Counted from the stretch's first letter, positions 1 to 11,550 are shown. The stretch is DNA of 64,000 nt from Ehretia macrophylla (GCA_037974665.1 CM075773.1:17288146-17352145), one strand, 5' to 3'. Numbers and translations: made by a program. The notes: generated by a model not told the origin, from the letters alone.

Positions 1-233
1 CTCTCAGAGAGCTTTCCAACGGTATGCTGTGCGCCTCGTAACCCCTTACGGATCAAAAGTTATGGGCACCGGAGCGACGGAGACCTGGTCACAAGCCCTA
101 CGCCCTCGGTTTGAGGGCCCAGCCTCCACGTGAAGAGAAGTTGTCTTGCCCAAGGTGCCGTGGGATTCGATAATAGAAATGTGGTGGGTAAAGTATCTTG
201 GCAACCCTAACCGGAGAAAAAAAAATTCAAATG

Positions 234-353
234 GGGGGTGCAACACGAGGACTTCCCAGGGGGTCACCCATCCTAGTACTACTCTCGCCCAAGCACGCTT
301 AACTTCGGAGTTCTGATGGGATCCGGTGCATTAGTGCGGGCATGATCGCACCC
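234..353 (-). rRNA. 5S rRNA, copy 1
   Basis: Changes A13G and A16C, both outside the internal promoter. First full copy of the window. Confidence 0.96.
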
Positions 354-909
354 GTCATGTTGAGGGCACAATTCCTTTATGTGTTAACGGTTCACAGTAC
401 TAGGCAAGAGATATGGCCCATTCAAAAGGCCCAATGGGCTTAACGACAACCCATCCGCTTCAACAACGCAGCATCCTCGCAAGACGTGATATCGACGCAT
501 TGTAGAGTCCTCTAATGTGCCGCGAGTAGGGTTGTCGTCCTTTTAACAGCTCACGACGTACGATCCGGGACGAAAAAACAGAGCAAAAGAAGAAAAGTGG
601 CCCGAAACTGATGAAAACGTTCGATTTTGAGCTCCGAAAGGGGCAGAGCAAGCAAGCTTGCTACCCCGTCGTAGAGCTCTCAGAGAGCTTTCCAACGGTA
701 TACTGTGCGCCTCGTAACTCCTTACGGATCAAAAGTTATGGGCACCGGAGCGACGGAGACCTAGTCACAAGCCCTACGCCCTCGGTTTGCGGGCCCAGCC
801 TCCCCGTGAAGAGAAGTTGTCTTGCCCAAGGTGCCATGGGATTCGATAATAGAAATGTGGTGGATAAAGTATCTTGGCAACCGTAACCGGAGCAAAAAAA
901 ATTGAAAAG

Positions 910-1029
910 GGGGGTGCAACACAAGGACTTCCCAGGGGGTCACCTATCCTAGTACTACACTCGCCCAAGCACGCTTAACTTCGGTGTTCTGATGGGATCC
1001 GGTGCATTAGTGCTGGTATGATCGCACCC
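910..1029 (-). rRNA. 5S rRNA, copy 2
   Basis: Changes T45A, A71T (intermediate element), G85A (box C) and C107T. The 676-bp unit carries two promoter hits, so reduced activity is likely. Confidence 0.95.
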
Positions 1030-1584
1030 GTCATGTTGAGGGCACAATTCCTTTATGTGTTAACGGTTCACAGTCCCAGCCTAGAGATATGGCCCATTCA
1101 AAAGGCCCAATGGGCTTAACGACAACCCATCCGCTTCAACAACGCAGCATCCTCGCAAGACGTGATATCGACGCATTGTAGGGTCCTCTAATGTGCCGCG
1201 AGTAAGGTTGTCATCCTTTTAACAGCTCACGACGTACGATCTGGGATGAAAAAACAGAGTAAAAGAAGAAAAGTGGCCCGAAACTGATGAAAACGTTCGA
1301 TTTTGAGCTCCGAAAAGGGCATAGCAAGCAAGCTTGCTAGTCCCGTCGTAGAGCTCTGAGAGAGCATTCCAACGGTATGCTGTGCGCCTCGAACTCCTTA
1401 CGGATCAAAAGTTATGGGCACCGGAGCGACGGAGACCTAGTCACAAGCCCTAAGCCCTCGGTTTGCGGGCCCAGCCTCCCCGTGAAGAGAAGTTGTCTTG
1501 CCCAAGGTGCCGTGGGATTCGATAATAGAAATGTGGCTGGTAAAGTATCTTGGCAACCCTAACCGGAGCAAAAAAATTGAAAAG

Positions 1585-1704
1585 GGGGGTGCAACACGAG
1601 GACTTCCCAGGGGGTCACCCATCCTAGTACTACTCTCGCCCAAGCACGCTTAACTTCGGAGTTCTGATGGGATCCAGTGCATTAGTGCTGGTATGATTGC
1701 ACCC
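1585..1704 (-). rRNA. 5S rRNA, copy 3
   Basis: Changes G7A and C29T, both transitions at CpG sites. Unit of 675 bp with a shortened A-run downstream. Confidence 0.96.
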
Positions 1705-2224
1705 GTCATGTTCAGGGCACAATTCCTTTATGTGTTAACGGTTCACAGTGCCAGCCTAGAGATATGGCCCATTCAAATGGCCCAATGGGCTTAACCACAA
1801 CTCATTCGCTTCAACAACGCAGCATCCTCGCAAGACGGGATATCGACGCTTTGTAGGGTCCTCTAATGTGCCGCGAGTAAGGTTGCCGTCCTTTTAACAG
1901 CTCACGGCGTACGATCCGGGACGGAAAAACAGAGCAAAAGAAGAAAAGTGGCCCGAAACTGATGACAACGTTCAATTTTGAGCTCCGAAAAGGGCACAGC
2001 ATGGCTGCTTGCTGCCCTCGTCGTAGAGCTCTCAGAGAGCTTTCCAACGGTATGCTGTGCGCCTCATAACTCCTTACGGATCAAAAGTTATGGGCACCGG
2101 TTTGCGGGCCCAGCCTTCACGTGAAGAGAAGTTGTCTTGCCCAAGGTGCCGTGGGATTCGATAATAGAAATGTGGTGCGTAAAGTATCATGGCAACACTA
2201 ACTGGAGCAAAAAAAATTGAAAAG

Positions 2225-2344
2225 GGGGGTGCAACACGAGGACTTCCTAGGGGGTCACCCATCCTAGTACTACTCTCGCCCAAGCACGCTTAACTTCGGA
2301 GTTCTGATGGGATCCGGTGCATTAGTGCTGGTTTGATCGCACCC
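2225..2344 (-). rRNA. 5S rRNA, copy 4
   Basis: Changes T12A and G97A (edge of box C). Short 640-bp unit: the 37-bp spacer segment is missing, junction 2100/2101. Confidence 0.96.
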
Positions 2345-2901
2345 GTCATGTTGAGGGCACAATTCCTTTATGTGTTAACGGTTCACAGTCCCAGCCTAGA
2401 GATATGGCCCATTCAAAAGGCCCAATGGGCTTAACGACAACCCATCCGCTTCAACAACGCAGCAACCTCGCAAGACGTGATATCGACGCATTGTAGGGTC
2501 CTCTAATGTGCCGCAAGTAAGGTTGTCGTCCTTTTAACAGCTCACGACGTACGATCCGGGACGGAAAAACAGAGCAAAAGAAGAAAAGTGTCCCGAAACT
2601 GATGAAATTGTTCGATTTTGAGCTACAAAAAGGGCACAGCGAGCTAGCTGGCTGCCCCCGTCGTAGAGCTCTCAGAGAGCTTTCCAACGGTATGCTGTGC
2701 GCCTCGTAACTCCTTACGGATCAAAAGTTAAGGGCACCGGAGCGACGGAGACCTGGTCACAAGCCCTACGCCCTCGGTTTGCGGGCCCAGCCTCAACGTG
2801 AAGAGAAGTTGTCTTGCCCAAGGTGCCGTGGGATTCGATAATAGAAATGTGGTGGGTAAAGTATCTTGGCAACCCTAACCGGAGCAAAAAAAATTGAAAA
2901 G

Positions 2902-3021
2902 GGGGGTGCAACACGAGGACTTCCCAGGGGGTCACCCATCCTAGTACTACTCTAGCCCAAGCACGCTTAACTTCGGAGTTCTGATGGGATCCGGTGCATT
3001 AGTGCTGGTATGATCGCACCC
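2902..3021 (-). rRNA. 5S rRNA, copy 5
   Basis: Single change C67T, at a CpG in the intermediate element. Confidence 0.97.
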
Positions 3022-3541
3022 GTCATGTTGAGGGCACAATTCCTTTATGTGTTAACGGTTCACAATCCCAGCCTAGAGATATGGCCCATTCAAAAGGCCC
3101 AATGGGCTTAACGACAACCCATCCGCTTCAACAACGCAGCATCCTCGCAAGACGGGATATCGACGCATTGTAGGGTCCTCTAATGTGCCGCGAGTAAGGT
3201 TGTCGTCCTTTTAACAGCTCACGACGTACGATCCGGGACGGAAAAATAGAGCAAAAGAAGAAAGTGGCCCGAAACTGCACAAAATATTCAATTTTGGGCT
3301 CCAAAAACGGGCGCAGCCGAACAAGCTGGCTGCCCCCGTCATAGAGCTCTCAGTGAACGTTCCAACGGTATGCTGTGCGCCTCTAACTCCTTACGGATCA
3401 ACAGTGATGGGCACCGGTTTGCGGGTCCAACCTCCACGTGAAGAGAAGTTGTCTTGCCCAAGGTGCCGTGGGATTCGATAATAGAAATGTGGTGGGTAAA
3501 GTATCTTGGCAACCCTAACCGGAGCAAAAAAAATTGAAAAG

Positions 3542-3661
3542 GGGGGTGCAACACGAGGACTTCCCAGGGGGTTACCCATCCTAGTCCTACTCTCGCCCAA
3601 GCACGCTTAACTTCGGAGTTCTGATGGGATCCGGTACATTAGTGCTGGTTTGATCGCACCC
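3542..3661 (-). rRNA. 5S rRNA, copy 6
   Basis: Changes T12A, C26T, T76G and G89A (box C). Short 640-bp unit, deletion junction 3417/3418. Shares T12A with copy 4, the previous short unit. Confidence 0.96.
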
Positions 3662-4218
3662 GTCATGTTGAGGGCACAATTCCATTATGTATTAACGGCT
3701 CACAGTCCCAGCCTAGAGATATGGCCCATTCAAAAGGCCCAATGGGCTTAACGACAACCCATCCGCTTCAACAACGCAGCATCCTCGTAAGACGTGATAT
3801 TGACGCATTGTAGGGTCCTCTAGTGTGCCGCGAGTAAAGTTGTCGTCCTTTTACCAGCTCACGACGTACGATCCGGGACGAAAAAACAGAGCAAAAGAAG
3901 AAAAGTGGCCCAAAACTGATGAAAATTTTCGATTTTGAGCTCCGAAAAGGGCACAGCAAGCGCGCTTGCTGCCCCCGTCGTAGAGCTCTAAGAGAGCTTT
4001 CCAACGGTATGTTGTGCGCCTCGTAACTCCTTACAGATCAAAAGTTATTGGCACCGGAGCGACGGAGACCTGGTCATAAGACCTACGCCCCCGGTTTGCG
4101 GGCCCAGCCTCCACGTGAAGAGAAGTTGTCTTGCCCAAGGTGCCGTGGGATTCGATAATAGAAATGTGGTGGGTAAAGTATCTTGGCAACCCTAACCGGA
4201 GCAAAAAAAATTGAAAAG

Positions 4219-4338
4219 GGGGGTGCAACACGAGGACTTCCCAGGGGGTCACCCATCCTAGTACTACTCTCGCCCAAGCACGCTTAACTTCGGAGTTCTG
4301 ATGGGATCCGGTACATTAGTGCTGGTATGATCGCACCC
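4219..4338 (-). rRNA. 5S rRNA, copy 7
   Basis: Single change C26T, shared with neighbouring copy 6. Confidence 0.97.
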
Positions 4339-4894
4339 GTCATATTGAGGGCACAATTACTTTATATGTTAACTGTTCACAGTCCCAGCCTAGAGATATG
4401 GCCCATTCAAAAGGCCCAATGGGCTTAACGACAACCCATCCGCTTCAACAACGCAGCATCCTCGCAAGAGGTGACATCGACTCATTGTAGGGTCCTCTAA
4501 TGTGCCGCGATTAAGGTTTTCGTCCTTTTAACAGCACACGACGTACGATCCGGGACGAAAAAATAGAGCAAAAGAAGAAAAGTGGCCCGAAACTGATGAA
4601 AACGTTCCATTTTGAGCTCCGAACAGGGCACAGCAAGCTAGCTTGCTGCCCCCGTCGTAGAGCTCTCAGAGAGCTTTCCAACGGCATGCTGTGCACCTCG
4701 TAACTCCTTACGGATCAAAAGTTATGGGCACCGGAGCGACGGAGACCTGGTCACAAGCCCTACGCCCTCGGTTTACGGGCCCAGCCTCAACGTGAAGAGA
4801 AGTTGTCTTGCCCAAGGTGCCGTGGGATTCGATAATAGAAATGTGGTGGGTAAGTATCTTGGCAACCCTAACCGGAGCAAAAAAAATTGAAAAG

Positions 4895-5014
4895 GGGGGT
4901 ACAACACGAGGACTTTCAACGGGGTCACCCATCCTAGTACTATTCTCGCCCAAACACGCTTAACTTCGGAGTTCTGATGGGATCCGGTGCATTAGTGCTG
5001 GTATGATCGCACCC
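4895..5014 (-). rRNA. 5S rRNA, copy 8 (diverged)
   Basis: Six changes: C61T (box A), G72A (intermediate element), C95G and G97T (box C), G99A and C114T. Hits in all three promoter elements make it a pseudogene candidate. Confidence 0.93.
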
Positions 5015-5571
5015 GTCATGTTGAGGGCACAATTACTTTATGTGTTAACGGTTCACAGTCCCAGCCTAGAGATATGGCCCATTCAAAAGGCCCAATGGGC
5101 TTAACGACAACCCATCCGCTTCAACAACGCAGCATCCTCGCAAGACGTGATATCGACTCATTGTAGGGTCCTCTAATGTGCCGCGAGTAAGGTTGTCGTC
5201 CTTTTAACAGCTCACGACGTACGATCCGGGAGGGAAAAACAGAGCAAAAGAAGAAAAGTTGTCCGAAACTGATGAAAACGTTCGATTTTGAACTCCGAAA
5301 AGGGCACAACAAGCTAGCTTGCTGCCCCTGTCGTAGAGCTCTCAGAGAGCTTTCCAACGGTATGATGTGCGCCTCGTAACTCCTTACGGATCAAAAGTTA
5401 TGGGCACCGGAGCGACAGAGACCTAGTCACAAGACCTACGCCCTCGGTTTGCGGGCCCAGCCTCCCCGTGAAGAGAAGTTGTCTTGCCCAAGGTGCCGTG
5501 GGATTCGATAATAGAAATGTGGTGGGTAAAGTACCTTGGCAACCCTAACCGGAGCAAAAAAAATTGAAAAG

Positions 5572-5691
5572 GGGGGTGCAACACGAGGACTTCCCAGGGG
5601 GTCACCCATCCTAGTACTACTCTCGCCCAAGCACGCTTAACTACGGAGTTCTGATGGGATCCGGTGCATTAGTGCTGGTATGATCGCACCC
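5572..5691 (-). rRNA. 5S rRNA, copy 9
   Basis: Single change A49T, just outside box A. Confidence 0.97.
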
Positions 5692-6246
5692 GTCATGTTG
5701 AGGGCACAATTCCTTTATGTGTTAACGGTTCACAGTCCCAGCCTAGAGATATGGCCCATTCAAAAGGCCCAATGGGCTTAACGACAACCCATCCGCTTCA
5801 ACAACGTAGCATCCTCGTAAGACGTGATATCGACGCATTGTAGGGTCCTCTAATGTGCCGCGAGTAAGGTTGTCGTCCTTTTAACAGCTCACGACGTACG
5901 ATCCGGGACGGAAAAACAGAGCAAAAGAAGAAAAGTGGCCCGAAACTGATGAAAACGTTCGATTTTGAGCTCCGAAAATGGTACAGCAAGCTAGCTGCTG
6001 CCCCGTCGTAAAGCTCTCAGAGAGCTTTCCAACGGTATGCTGTGCGCCTCGTAACTCCTTACGGATCAAAAGTTATGGGCACCGGAGCGACGGAGACCTG
6101 GTCACAAGCCCTACGCCCTAGGTTTGCGGGCCCAGCCTCCACGTGAAGAGAAGTTGTCTTGCCCAAGGTGCCGTGGGATTCGATAATAGAAATGTGGTGG
6201 GTAAAGTATCTTGGCAACCCTAACCGGAGCAAAAAAAATTGAAAAG

Positions 6247-6366
6247 GGGGGTGCAACACAAGGACTTCCCAGGGGGTCACCCATCCTAGTACTACTCTCG
6301 CCCAAGCACGTTTAACTTCGGAGTTCTGATGGGATCCGGTGCATTAGTGCTGGTATGATCGCACCC
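6247..6366 (-). rRNA. 5S rRNA, copy 10
   Basis: Changes G56A (box A) and C107T. Unit of 675 bp. Confidence 0.96.
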
Positions 6367-6923
6367 GTCATGTTGAGGGCACAATTCCTTTATGTGTTAA
6401 CGGTTCACAGTCCCAGCCTAGAGATATGGCCCATTCAAAAGGCCCAATGGGCATAACGACAACCCATCCGCTTCAACAACGCAGCATCCTCGAAAGACGT
6501 GATATCGACGCATTGTAGGGTCCTCTAATGTGCCGCGAGTAAGGTTGTCGTCCTTTTAACAGCTCACGACGTACGATCCGGGACGGAAAAACAGAGCAAA
6601 GGAAGAAAAGTGGCCCGAAACTGATGAAAACGTTCGATTTTGAGCTCCGAAAAGGGCATAGCGTGCTAGCTTACTGCCGCCGTCGTAGAGCTCTCAGAGA
6701 GCTTTCCAACGGTATGCTGTGCGCCTCGTAACTCCTTACGGATCAAAAGTTATAAGCACCGGAGCGACGGAGACCTGGTCACAAGCCCTACACCCTCGGT
6801 TTGCGGGCCCTGCCTCCACGTGAAGAGAAGTTGTCTTGCCCAAGGTGCCGTGGGATTCGATAATAGAAATGTGGTGGGTAAAGTATCTTGGCAACCCTAA
6901 CCGGAGCAAAAAAAATTGAAAAG

Positions 6924-7043
6924 GGGGGTGCAACACGAGGACTTCCCAGGGGGTCACCCATCCTAGTACTACTCTCGCCCAAAGACGCTTAACTTCGGAG
7001 TTATGATGGGATCCGTTGCATTAGTGCTGGTACGTGCGCACCC
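6924..7043 (-). rRNA. 5S rRNA, copy 11 (diverged)
   Basis: Seven changes: A8C, T9A, A11G, C28A, G41T, G60C and C61T. Three fall within four bases near the 5' end and two adjacent ones in box A. The clustered changes keep the length at 120 nt. Pseudogene candidate. Confidence 0.92.
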
Positions 7044-7600
7044 GTCATGTTGAGGGCACAATTCCTTTATGTGTTAACGGTTCACAGTCCCAGCCTAGAG
7101 ATATGGCCCATTCAAAAGGCCCAATGGGCTTAACGACAACCCATCCGCTTCGACAACGCAGCATCCTCGCAAGACGTGATATCGACGCATTGTAGGGTCC
7201 TCTAATGTGCCTTGAGTAAGGTTGTCGTCCTTTTAACAGCTCACGACGTACAATCCGGGACGAAAAAACAGAGCAAAAGAAGAAAAGTGGCCCGAAATTG
7301 ATGAAAACGTTCTATTTTGAGCTTCGAAAAGGGCATTGCAAGCAAGCTTGCTGCCCTTGATGTAGAGCTCTCAGAGAGCTTTCCAACGGTATGCTGTGCG
7401 CCTCGTAACTCCTTACGGATCAAAAGTTATGGGCACCGGAGCGACGGAGACCTAGTGACAAGCCCTACACCCTCGGTTTGCGGGCCCTGCCTCCACGTGA
7501 AGAGAAGTTGTCTTGCCCAAGGTGCCGTGGGATTCGATAATAGAAATGTGGTGAGTAAAGTATCTTGGCAACCCTAACCGGAGCAAAAAAAATTGAAAAG

Positions 7601-7720
7601 GGGGGTGCAACACGAGGACTTCGCAGGGGGTCACCAATCCTAGTACTACTCTCGCCTAAGCACGCTTAACTTTGGAGTTCTGATGGGATCCGGTGCATTA
7701 GTGCTGGTATGATCTTACCC
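7601..7720 (-). rRNA. 5S rRNA, copy 12 (diverged)
   Basis: Six changes: G5A, C6A, G48A, G64A (box A), G85T (box C) and G98C. G5A and C6A weaken the closing 5'/3' helix. Pseudogene candidate. Confidence 0.92.
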
Positions 7721-8224
7721 GTCATGTTGAGGGCACAATTCCATTATGTGTTAACGGTTCACAGTCCCAGCCTAGAAATATGGCTTATTCAAAAGGCCCA
7801 ATGGGCTTAACGACAACCCATCCGCTTCAACAACGCAGCAACCTCGCAAGACGGGATATCAACGAATTGTAGGGTCCTCTATTGTGCCGCAAGTAAGGTT
7901 GTCATCCTTTTAACAACTCACGACGTACGATCCGGGACGGAAAAACAGAGCAAAAGTAGAAAAGTGGCCCGAAACTGATGAAAACGTTTGATTTTGAGCT
8001 CCGAAAAGGGCATAGCAAGCTAGCTTGCTGCCCCCGTCGTAGAGCTCTCAGAGTGCTTTCCAACAGTATGCTGTGCGCCTCGTAACTCCTTACGGATCAA
8101 AAGTTATGGGCACCGGTTTGCGGGCCCAGCCTCCACGTGAAGAGAAGTTGTCTTGCCCAAGGTGCCGTGGGATTCGATAATAGAAATGTGGTGGGTAAAG
8201 TATTTTGGCGACCCTAACTGGAGC

Positions 8225-8239
8225 AAAAAAAATTGAAAA
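8225..8239 (-). terminator. Pol III T-run terminator (representative, copy 13)
   Basis: On the minus strand the gene ends in a C-run, then TTTT (8236-8239) one base past the gene, then CAA and a run of eight T (8225-8232). Both runs exceed the minimum for Pol III termination. The pair is kept across the array, with the long run varying from seven to nine or more; some units interrupt it (near 25728 and 27077). Confidence 0.85.
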
Positions 8240-8240
8240 G

Positions 8241-8360
8241 GGGGGTGCAACACGAGGACTTCCCAGGGGGTCACCCATCCTAGTACTACTCTCGCCCAAG
8301 CACGCTTAACTTCGGAGTTCTGATGGGATCCGGTGCATTAGTGCTGGTATGATCGCACCC
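8241..8360 (-). rRNA. 5S rRNA, copy 13 (consensus)
   Basis: Matches the array consensus at all 120 positions, from GGGTGCGATC at the 5' end to TTGCACCCCC at the 3' end, whose ends pair to close helix I. Short 640-bp unit (junction 8116/8117), which shows that the deletion does not go with gene decay. Confidence 0.98.
8264..8311 (-). promoter_or_regulatory. 5S internal control region (representative, copy 13)
   Basis: Box A (8297-8311), intermediate element (8289-8294) and box C (8264-8281), placed by the standard nt 50-64, 67-72 and 80-97 positions bound by TFIIIA and TFIIIC. Copy 13 is consensus throughout. The same positions in other copies were used to judge whether a change falls in the promoter. 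Confidence 0.8.
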
Positions 8361-8380
8361 GTCATGTTGAGGGCACAATT

Positions 8381-8388
8381 CCTTTATG
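8381..8388 (-). promoter_or_regulatory. 5S upstream TATA-like box (representative, copy 13)
   Basis: CATAAAGG at -28 to -21 of copy 13, where plant 5S genes have an AT-rich TATA-like box used by Pol III. A GC dinucleotide lies at -14/-13 and C at -1, close to the -12 GC and -1 C described for Arabidopsis. The box is kept in nearly every unit. Departures include an A-for-T change in the motif upstream of copy 33 (TTTAAG on the plus strand), a rearranged box at copy 41 and a changed -1 base at copy 69. Confidence 0.75.
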
Positions 8389-8422
8389 TGTTAACGGTTC
8401 ACAGTCCCAGCCTAGAGATATG

Positions 8423-8446
8423 GCCCATTCAAAAGGCCCAATGGGC
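8423..8446. promoter_or_regulatory. Conserved GCCCATT/AATGGGC inverted repeat upstream of 5S genes (representative)
   Basis: Seven-base arms 8423-8429 and 8440-8446 around a ten-base loop, 63 to 86 bp upstream of copy 13. On the minus strand it contains two TGGGCC motifs, matching the plant site II (TGGGCY) element bound by TCP factors in ribosomal-protein and other growth promoters. It is one of the best kept parts of the spacer. A variant with GACCGATT in the left arm occurs upstream of copies 83, 85, 87 and 90. A role in 5S transcription is inference. Confidence 0.5.
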
Positions 8447-8879
8447 TTAACGACAACCCATCCGCTTCAACAACGCCGCATCCTCGCAAGACGTGATATC
8501 GACGCATTGTAGGGTCCTCTAATGTGCCGCGAGTAAGGTTGTCGTCCTTTTAACAGCTCACGACGTACGATCCGGGACGAAAAAACATAGCAAAGTAGAA
8601 AAGTGGCCCGAAACTGATGAAAACGTTCGATTTTGAGCTCCAAAAGGGGCACAGCAAGCTCGCTTGCTGCCCCCGTCGTAGAGCTCTCAGAGAGCTTTCC
8701 AACGGTATGCTGTGCGCCTCGTAAGTCCTTACGGATCAAAAGTTAAGGGCACCGGTTTGTGGGCCCAGCCTCCACGTGAAGAGAAGTTGTCTTGCCCAAG
8801 GTGCCGTGGGATTCGATAATAGAAATGTGGTGGGTAAAGTATCTTGGCAACCCTAACCGGAGCAAAAAAAATTGTAAAG

Positions 8880-8999
8880 GGGGGTGCAACAGGAGGACTT
8901 CCCAGGGGGTCACCCATCCTAGTACTACTCTCGCCCAAGCCCGCTTAACTTCGGAGTTCTGATGGGATCCAGGGCATTAGTGCTGGTATGATCGCACCC
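8880..8999 (-). rRNA. 5S rRNA, copy 14
   Basis: Changes A27C, C29T, T59G (box A) and G108C. Short 639-bp unit, deletion junction 8755/8756, directly beside the short unit of copy 13. Confidence 0.95.
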
Positions 9000-9556
9000 G
9001 TCATGTTGAGGGCACAATTCCTTTATGTGATAACGTTTCACAGTCCCAGCCTAGAGATATGCCCCATTTAAAAGACCCAATGGGCTTAACGATAACCCAT
9101 CCGCTTCAACAACGCAGCATCCTCGCAAGACGTGATATCGACGCATTGTAGGGTCCTCTAATGTGCCGCGAGTAAGGTTGTCGTCCTTTTAACAGCTCAC
9201 GACGTACGATCCGGGACGGAAAAACAGAGCAAAAGAAGAAAAGTGGCCCGAAACTGATGAAAACGTACGAGTTTGAGCTCCGAAAAGGGCACAGCAAGCA
9301 AACCTGCTGCCCCCGTCATAGAGCTCTCAAAGAGCTTTCCAACAGTTTGCTGTGCGCCTCGTAACTCGTTACGGATCAAAAGTTATGGGCACCGGAGCGA
9401 CGGAGACCTGGTCACAAGCCCTACGCCCTCGGTTTGCGGGCCCAGCCTCCACGTGAAGAGAAGTTGTCTTGCCCAAGGTGCCGTGGGATTCGATAATAGT
9501 AATGTGGTGGGTAAAGTATCTTGGCAACCCTAATCGGAGCAAAAAAAATTGAAAAG

Positions 9557-9676
9557 TGGGGTGCAACTCGAGGACTTCCCAAGGGGTCACCCATCCTAAT
9601 ACTACTCTCGCGCAAGCATGCTTAACTTCGGAGTTCTGATTGGATCCGGTGCATTAGTGCTGGTATGATCGCACCC
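9557..9676 (-). rRNA. 5S rRNA, copy 15 (diverged)
   Basis: Seven changes: C36A, G58A (box A), G65C, C78T, C95T (box C), T109A and C120A. Pseudogene candidate. Confidence 0.92.
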
Positions 9677-9963
9677 GTCATGTTGAGGGCACAATTCCTT
9701 TATGTGTTAACGGTTCACAGTCCCAGCCTAGAGATATGGCCCATTCAAAAGGCCCAATGGGCTTAACGACAACCCATCCGCTTCAACAACGCAGCATCCT
9801 CGCAAGACGTGATATCGACGCATTGTAGGGTCCTCTAATGTGCCGCGAGTAAGGTTGTCGTCCTTTTAACAGCTCACGACGTACGATCCAGGACGGAAAA
9901 ACAGAGCCAAAGAAGAAAAGTGGCCCAAAACTGATGAAAACGTTCAATTTTGAGCTCCGAAAA

Positions 9964-9989
9964 GGGCACAGCAAGCTAGCTTGCTGCCC
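9964..9989. repeat. Hypervariable palindromic site in the spacer (representative)
   Basis: GGGCA (9964-9968) and TGCCC (9985-9989) flank a perfect palindrome GCAAGCT/AGCTTGC (9971-9984), giving a long hairpin with a two-base bulge. The centre changes between units: GAGCTAGCTGG, CGTGCTTGCTGGC, TTGATCGAGCTAGC and others, while the outer GGGCA and TGCCC arms are mostly kept. It is the most variable point of the spacer and the best marker for relating units. Confidence 0.7.
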
Positions 9990-9998
9990 CCGTCGTAG

Positions 9999-10013
9999 AG
10001 CTCTCAGAGAGCT
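9999..10013. repeat. AGCTCTC-A-GAGAGCT inverted repeat in the spacer (representative)
   Basis: Perfect seven-base arms around one A, ten bases beyond the hypervariable hairpin and about 220 bp downstream of the gene in the transcribed direction. It is kept in most units, with single-base breaks in some (for example near 3355, 8054 and 59644). No function can be assigned. Confidence 0.6.
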
Positions 10014-10233
10014 TTCCAACGGTATGCTGTGCGCCTCGTAACTCCTTACGGATCAAAAGTTATGGGCACCGGAGCGACGGAGACCTGGTCACAAGCCCTA
10101 CGCCCTCGGTTTGCGGGCCCAGCCTCCACGTGAAGAGAATTTGTCTTGCCCAAGGTGCTGCGGGATTCGATAATAGAAATGTGGTGGGTAAAGTATCTTG
10201 GCAACCCTAACCGGAGCAAAAAAAATTGAAAAG

Positions 10234-10353
10234 TGGGGTGCAACACGAGGACTTCCCATGGGGTCACCCATCCTAGTACTACTTTCGCCGAAGCACGCTT
10301 AACTTCGGAGTTCTTATGGGATCCGGTGCATTAGTTCTGGTATGATCGCACCC
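10234..10353 (-). rRNA. 5S rRNA, copy 16 (diverged)
   Basis: Six changes: C18A, C39A, G64C (box A), G70A (intermediate element), C95A (box C) and C120A. C18A and C95A recur together only in copy 26, hinting at an older relation between them. Confidence 0.92.
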
Positions 10354-10873
10354 GTCATGTTGAGGGCACAATTCCTTTATGTGTTAGCGGTTCACAGTCC
10401 CAGCCTAGAGATATGGCCCATTCAAAAGGCCCAATGGGCTTAACGACAACCCATCCGCTTCAACAACGCAGCATCCTCGCAAGATGTGATATCGACGCAT
10501 TGTAGGGTCCTCTAATGTGCCGCGAGTAAGGTTGTCGTCCTTTTAACAGCTCACGACGTACGATCCGGGACGGAAAAACAGAGCAAATGAAGAAAAGTGG
10601 CCCGAAAATGATGAAAACGTTCAATTTTGAGCTCCGAAAAGGGCAAAGAAAGCTAGCTTGCTACCCTCGTCGTAGATCTCTCAGAGAGCTTTCCAACGGT
10701 ATGCTGTGCGCCTCGTAACTCCTTACAGATCAAAAGTTATGGGCACCGGTTTGCGGGCCCAGCCTCCACGTGAAGAGAAGTTGTCTTGCCCAAGGTGCCT
10801 TGGGATTCGATAATAGAAATGTGGTGGGTAAAGTATCTTGGCAACCCTAACCGGAGCAAAAAAAATTGAAAAG

Positions 10874-10993
10874 GGTGGTGCAACACGAGGACTTCCCAGG
10901 GGGTCACCCATCCTAGTACTACACTCGCCCAAGCACGCTTAACTTCGGAGTTCTGATGGGATCCGGTGCATTAGTGCTGGTATGATCGCACCC
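10874..10993 (-). rRNA. 5S rRNA, copy 17
   Basis: Changes A71T (intermediate element) and C118A, both shared with copy 22 one five-unit block away. Short 640-bp unit, deletion junction 10749/10750. Confidence 0.96.
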
Positions 10994-11550
10994 GTCATGT
11001 TGAGGGCACAGTTCCTTTATGTGTTAACGGTTCACAGTCCCAGCCTAGAGATATGGCCCATTCAAAAGGCCCAATGGGCTTAACGACAACCCGTCCGCTT
11101 CAACAACGCAGCATCCTCGTAAGACGTGATATCGACGCATTGTAGGGTCCTCTAATGTGCCGCGAGTAAGGTTGTCGTCCTTTTAACAGCTCACGACGTA
11201 CGATCCGGGACGGAAAAACAGAGCAAAATAAGAAAAGTGGCCCGAAACTGATGAAAACGTTCGATTTTGAGCTCCGAAAAGGGCACATTGATCGAGCTAG
11301 CTGCCCCCGTCGTAGAGCTCTCAGAGAGCCTTCCAACGGTATGCTGTGCGCCTCGTAACTCCTTACGGATCAAAAGTTATGGGCACCGGAGCGACGGATA
11401 CCTGGTCACAAGCCCTACGCCCTCGGTTTGCGGGCCCAGCCTCAACGTGAAGAGAAGTTGTCTTGCCTAAGGTGCCGTGCGATTCGATAATAGAAATGTG
11501 GTGGGTAAAGTATCTTTGCAACCCTAACCGGAGCAAAAAAAATTGAAAAG

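Noticed and set aside
8423-8446. GCCCATT/AATGGGC hairpin as a transcription terminator
   Set aside because: It lies upstream of the gene and has no T-run; Pol III stops at the T-runs directly after the gene.
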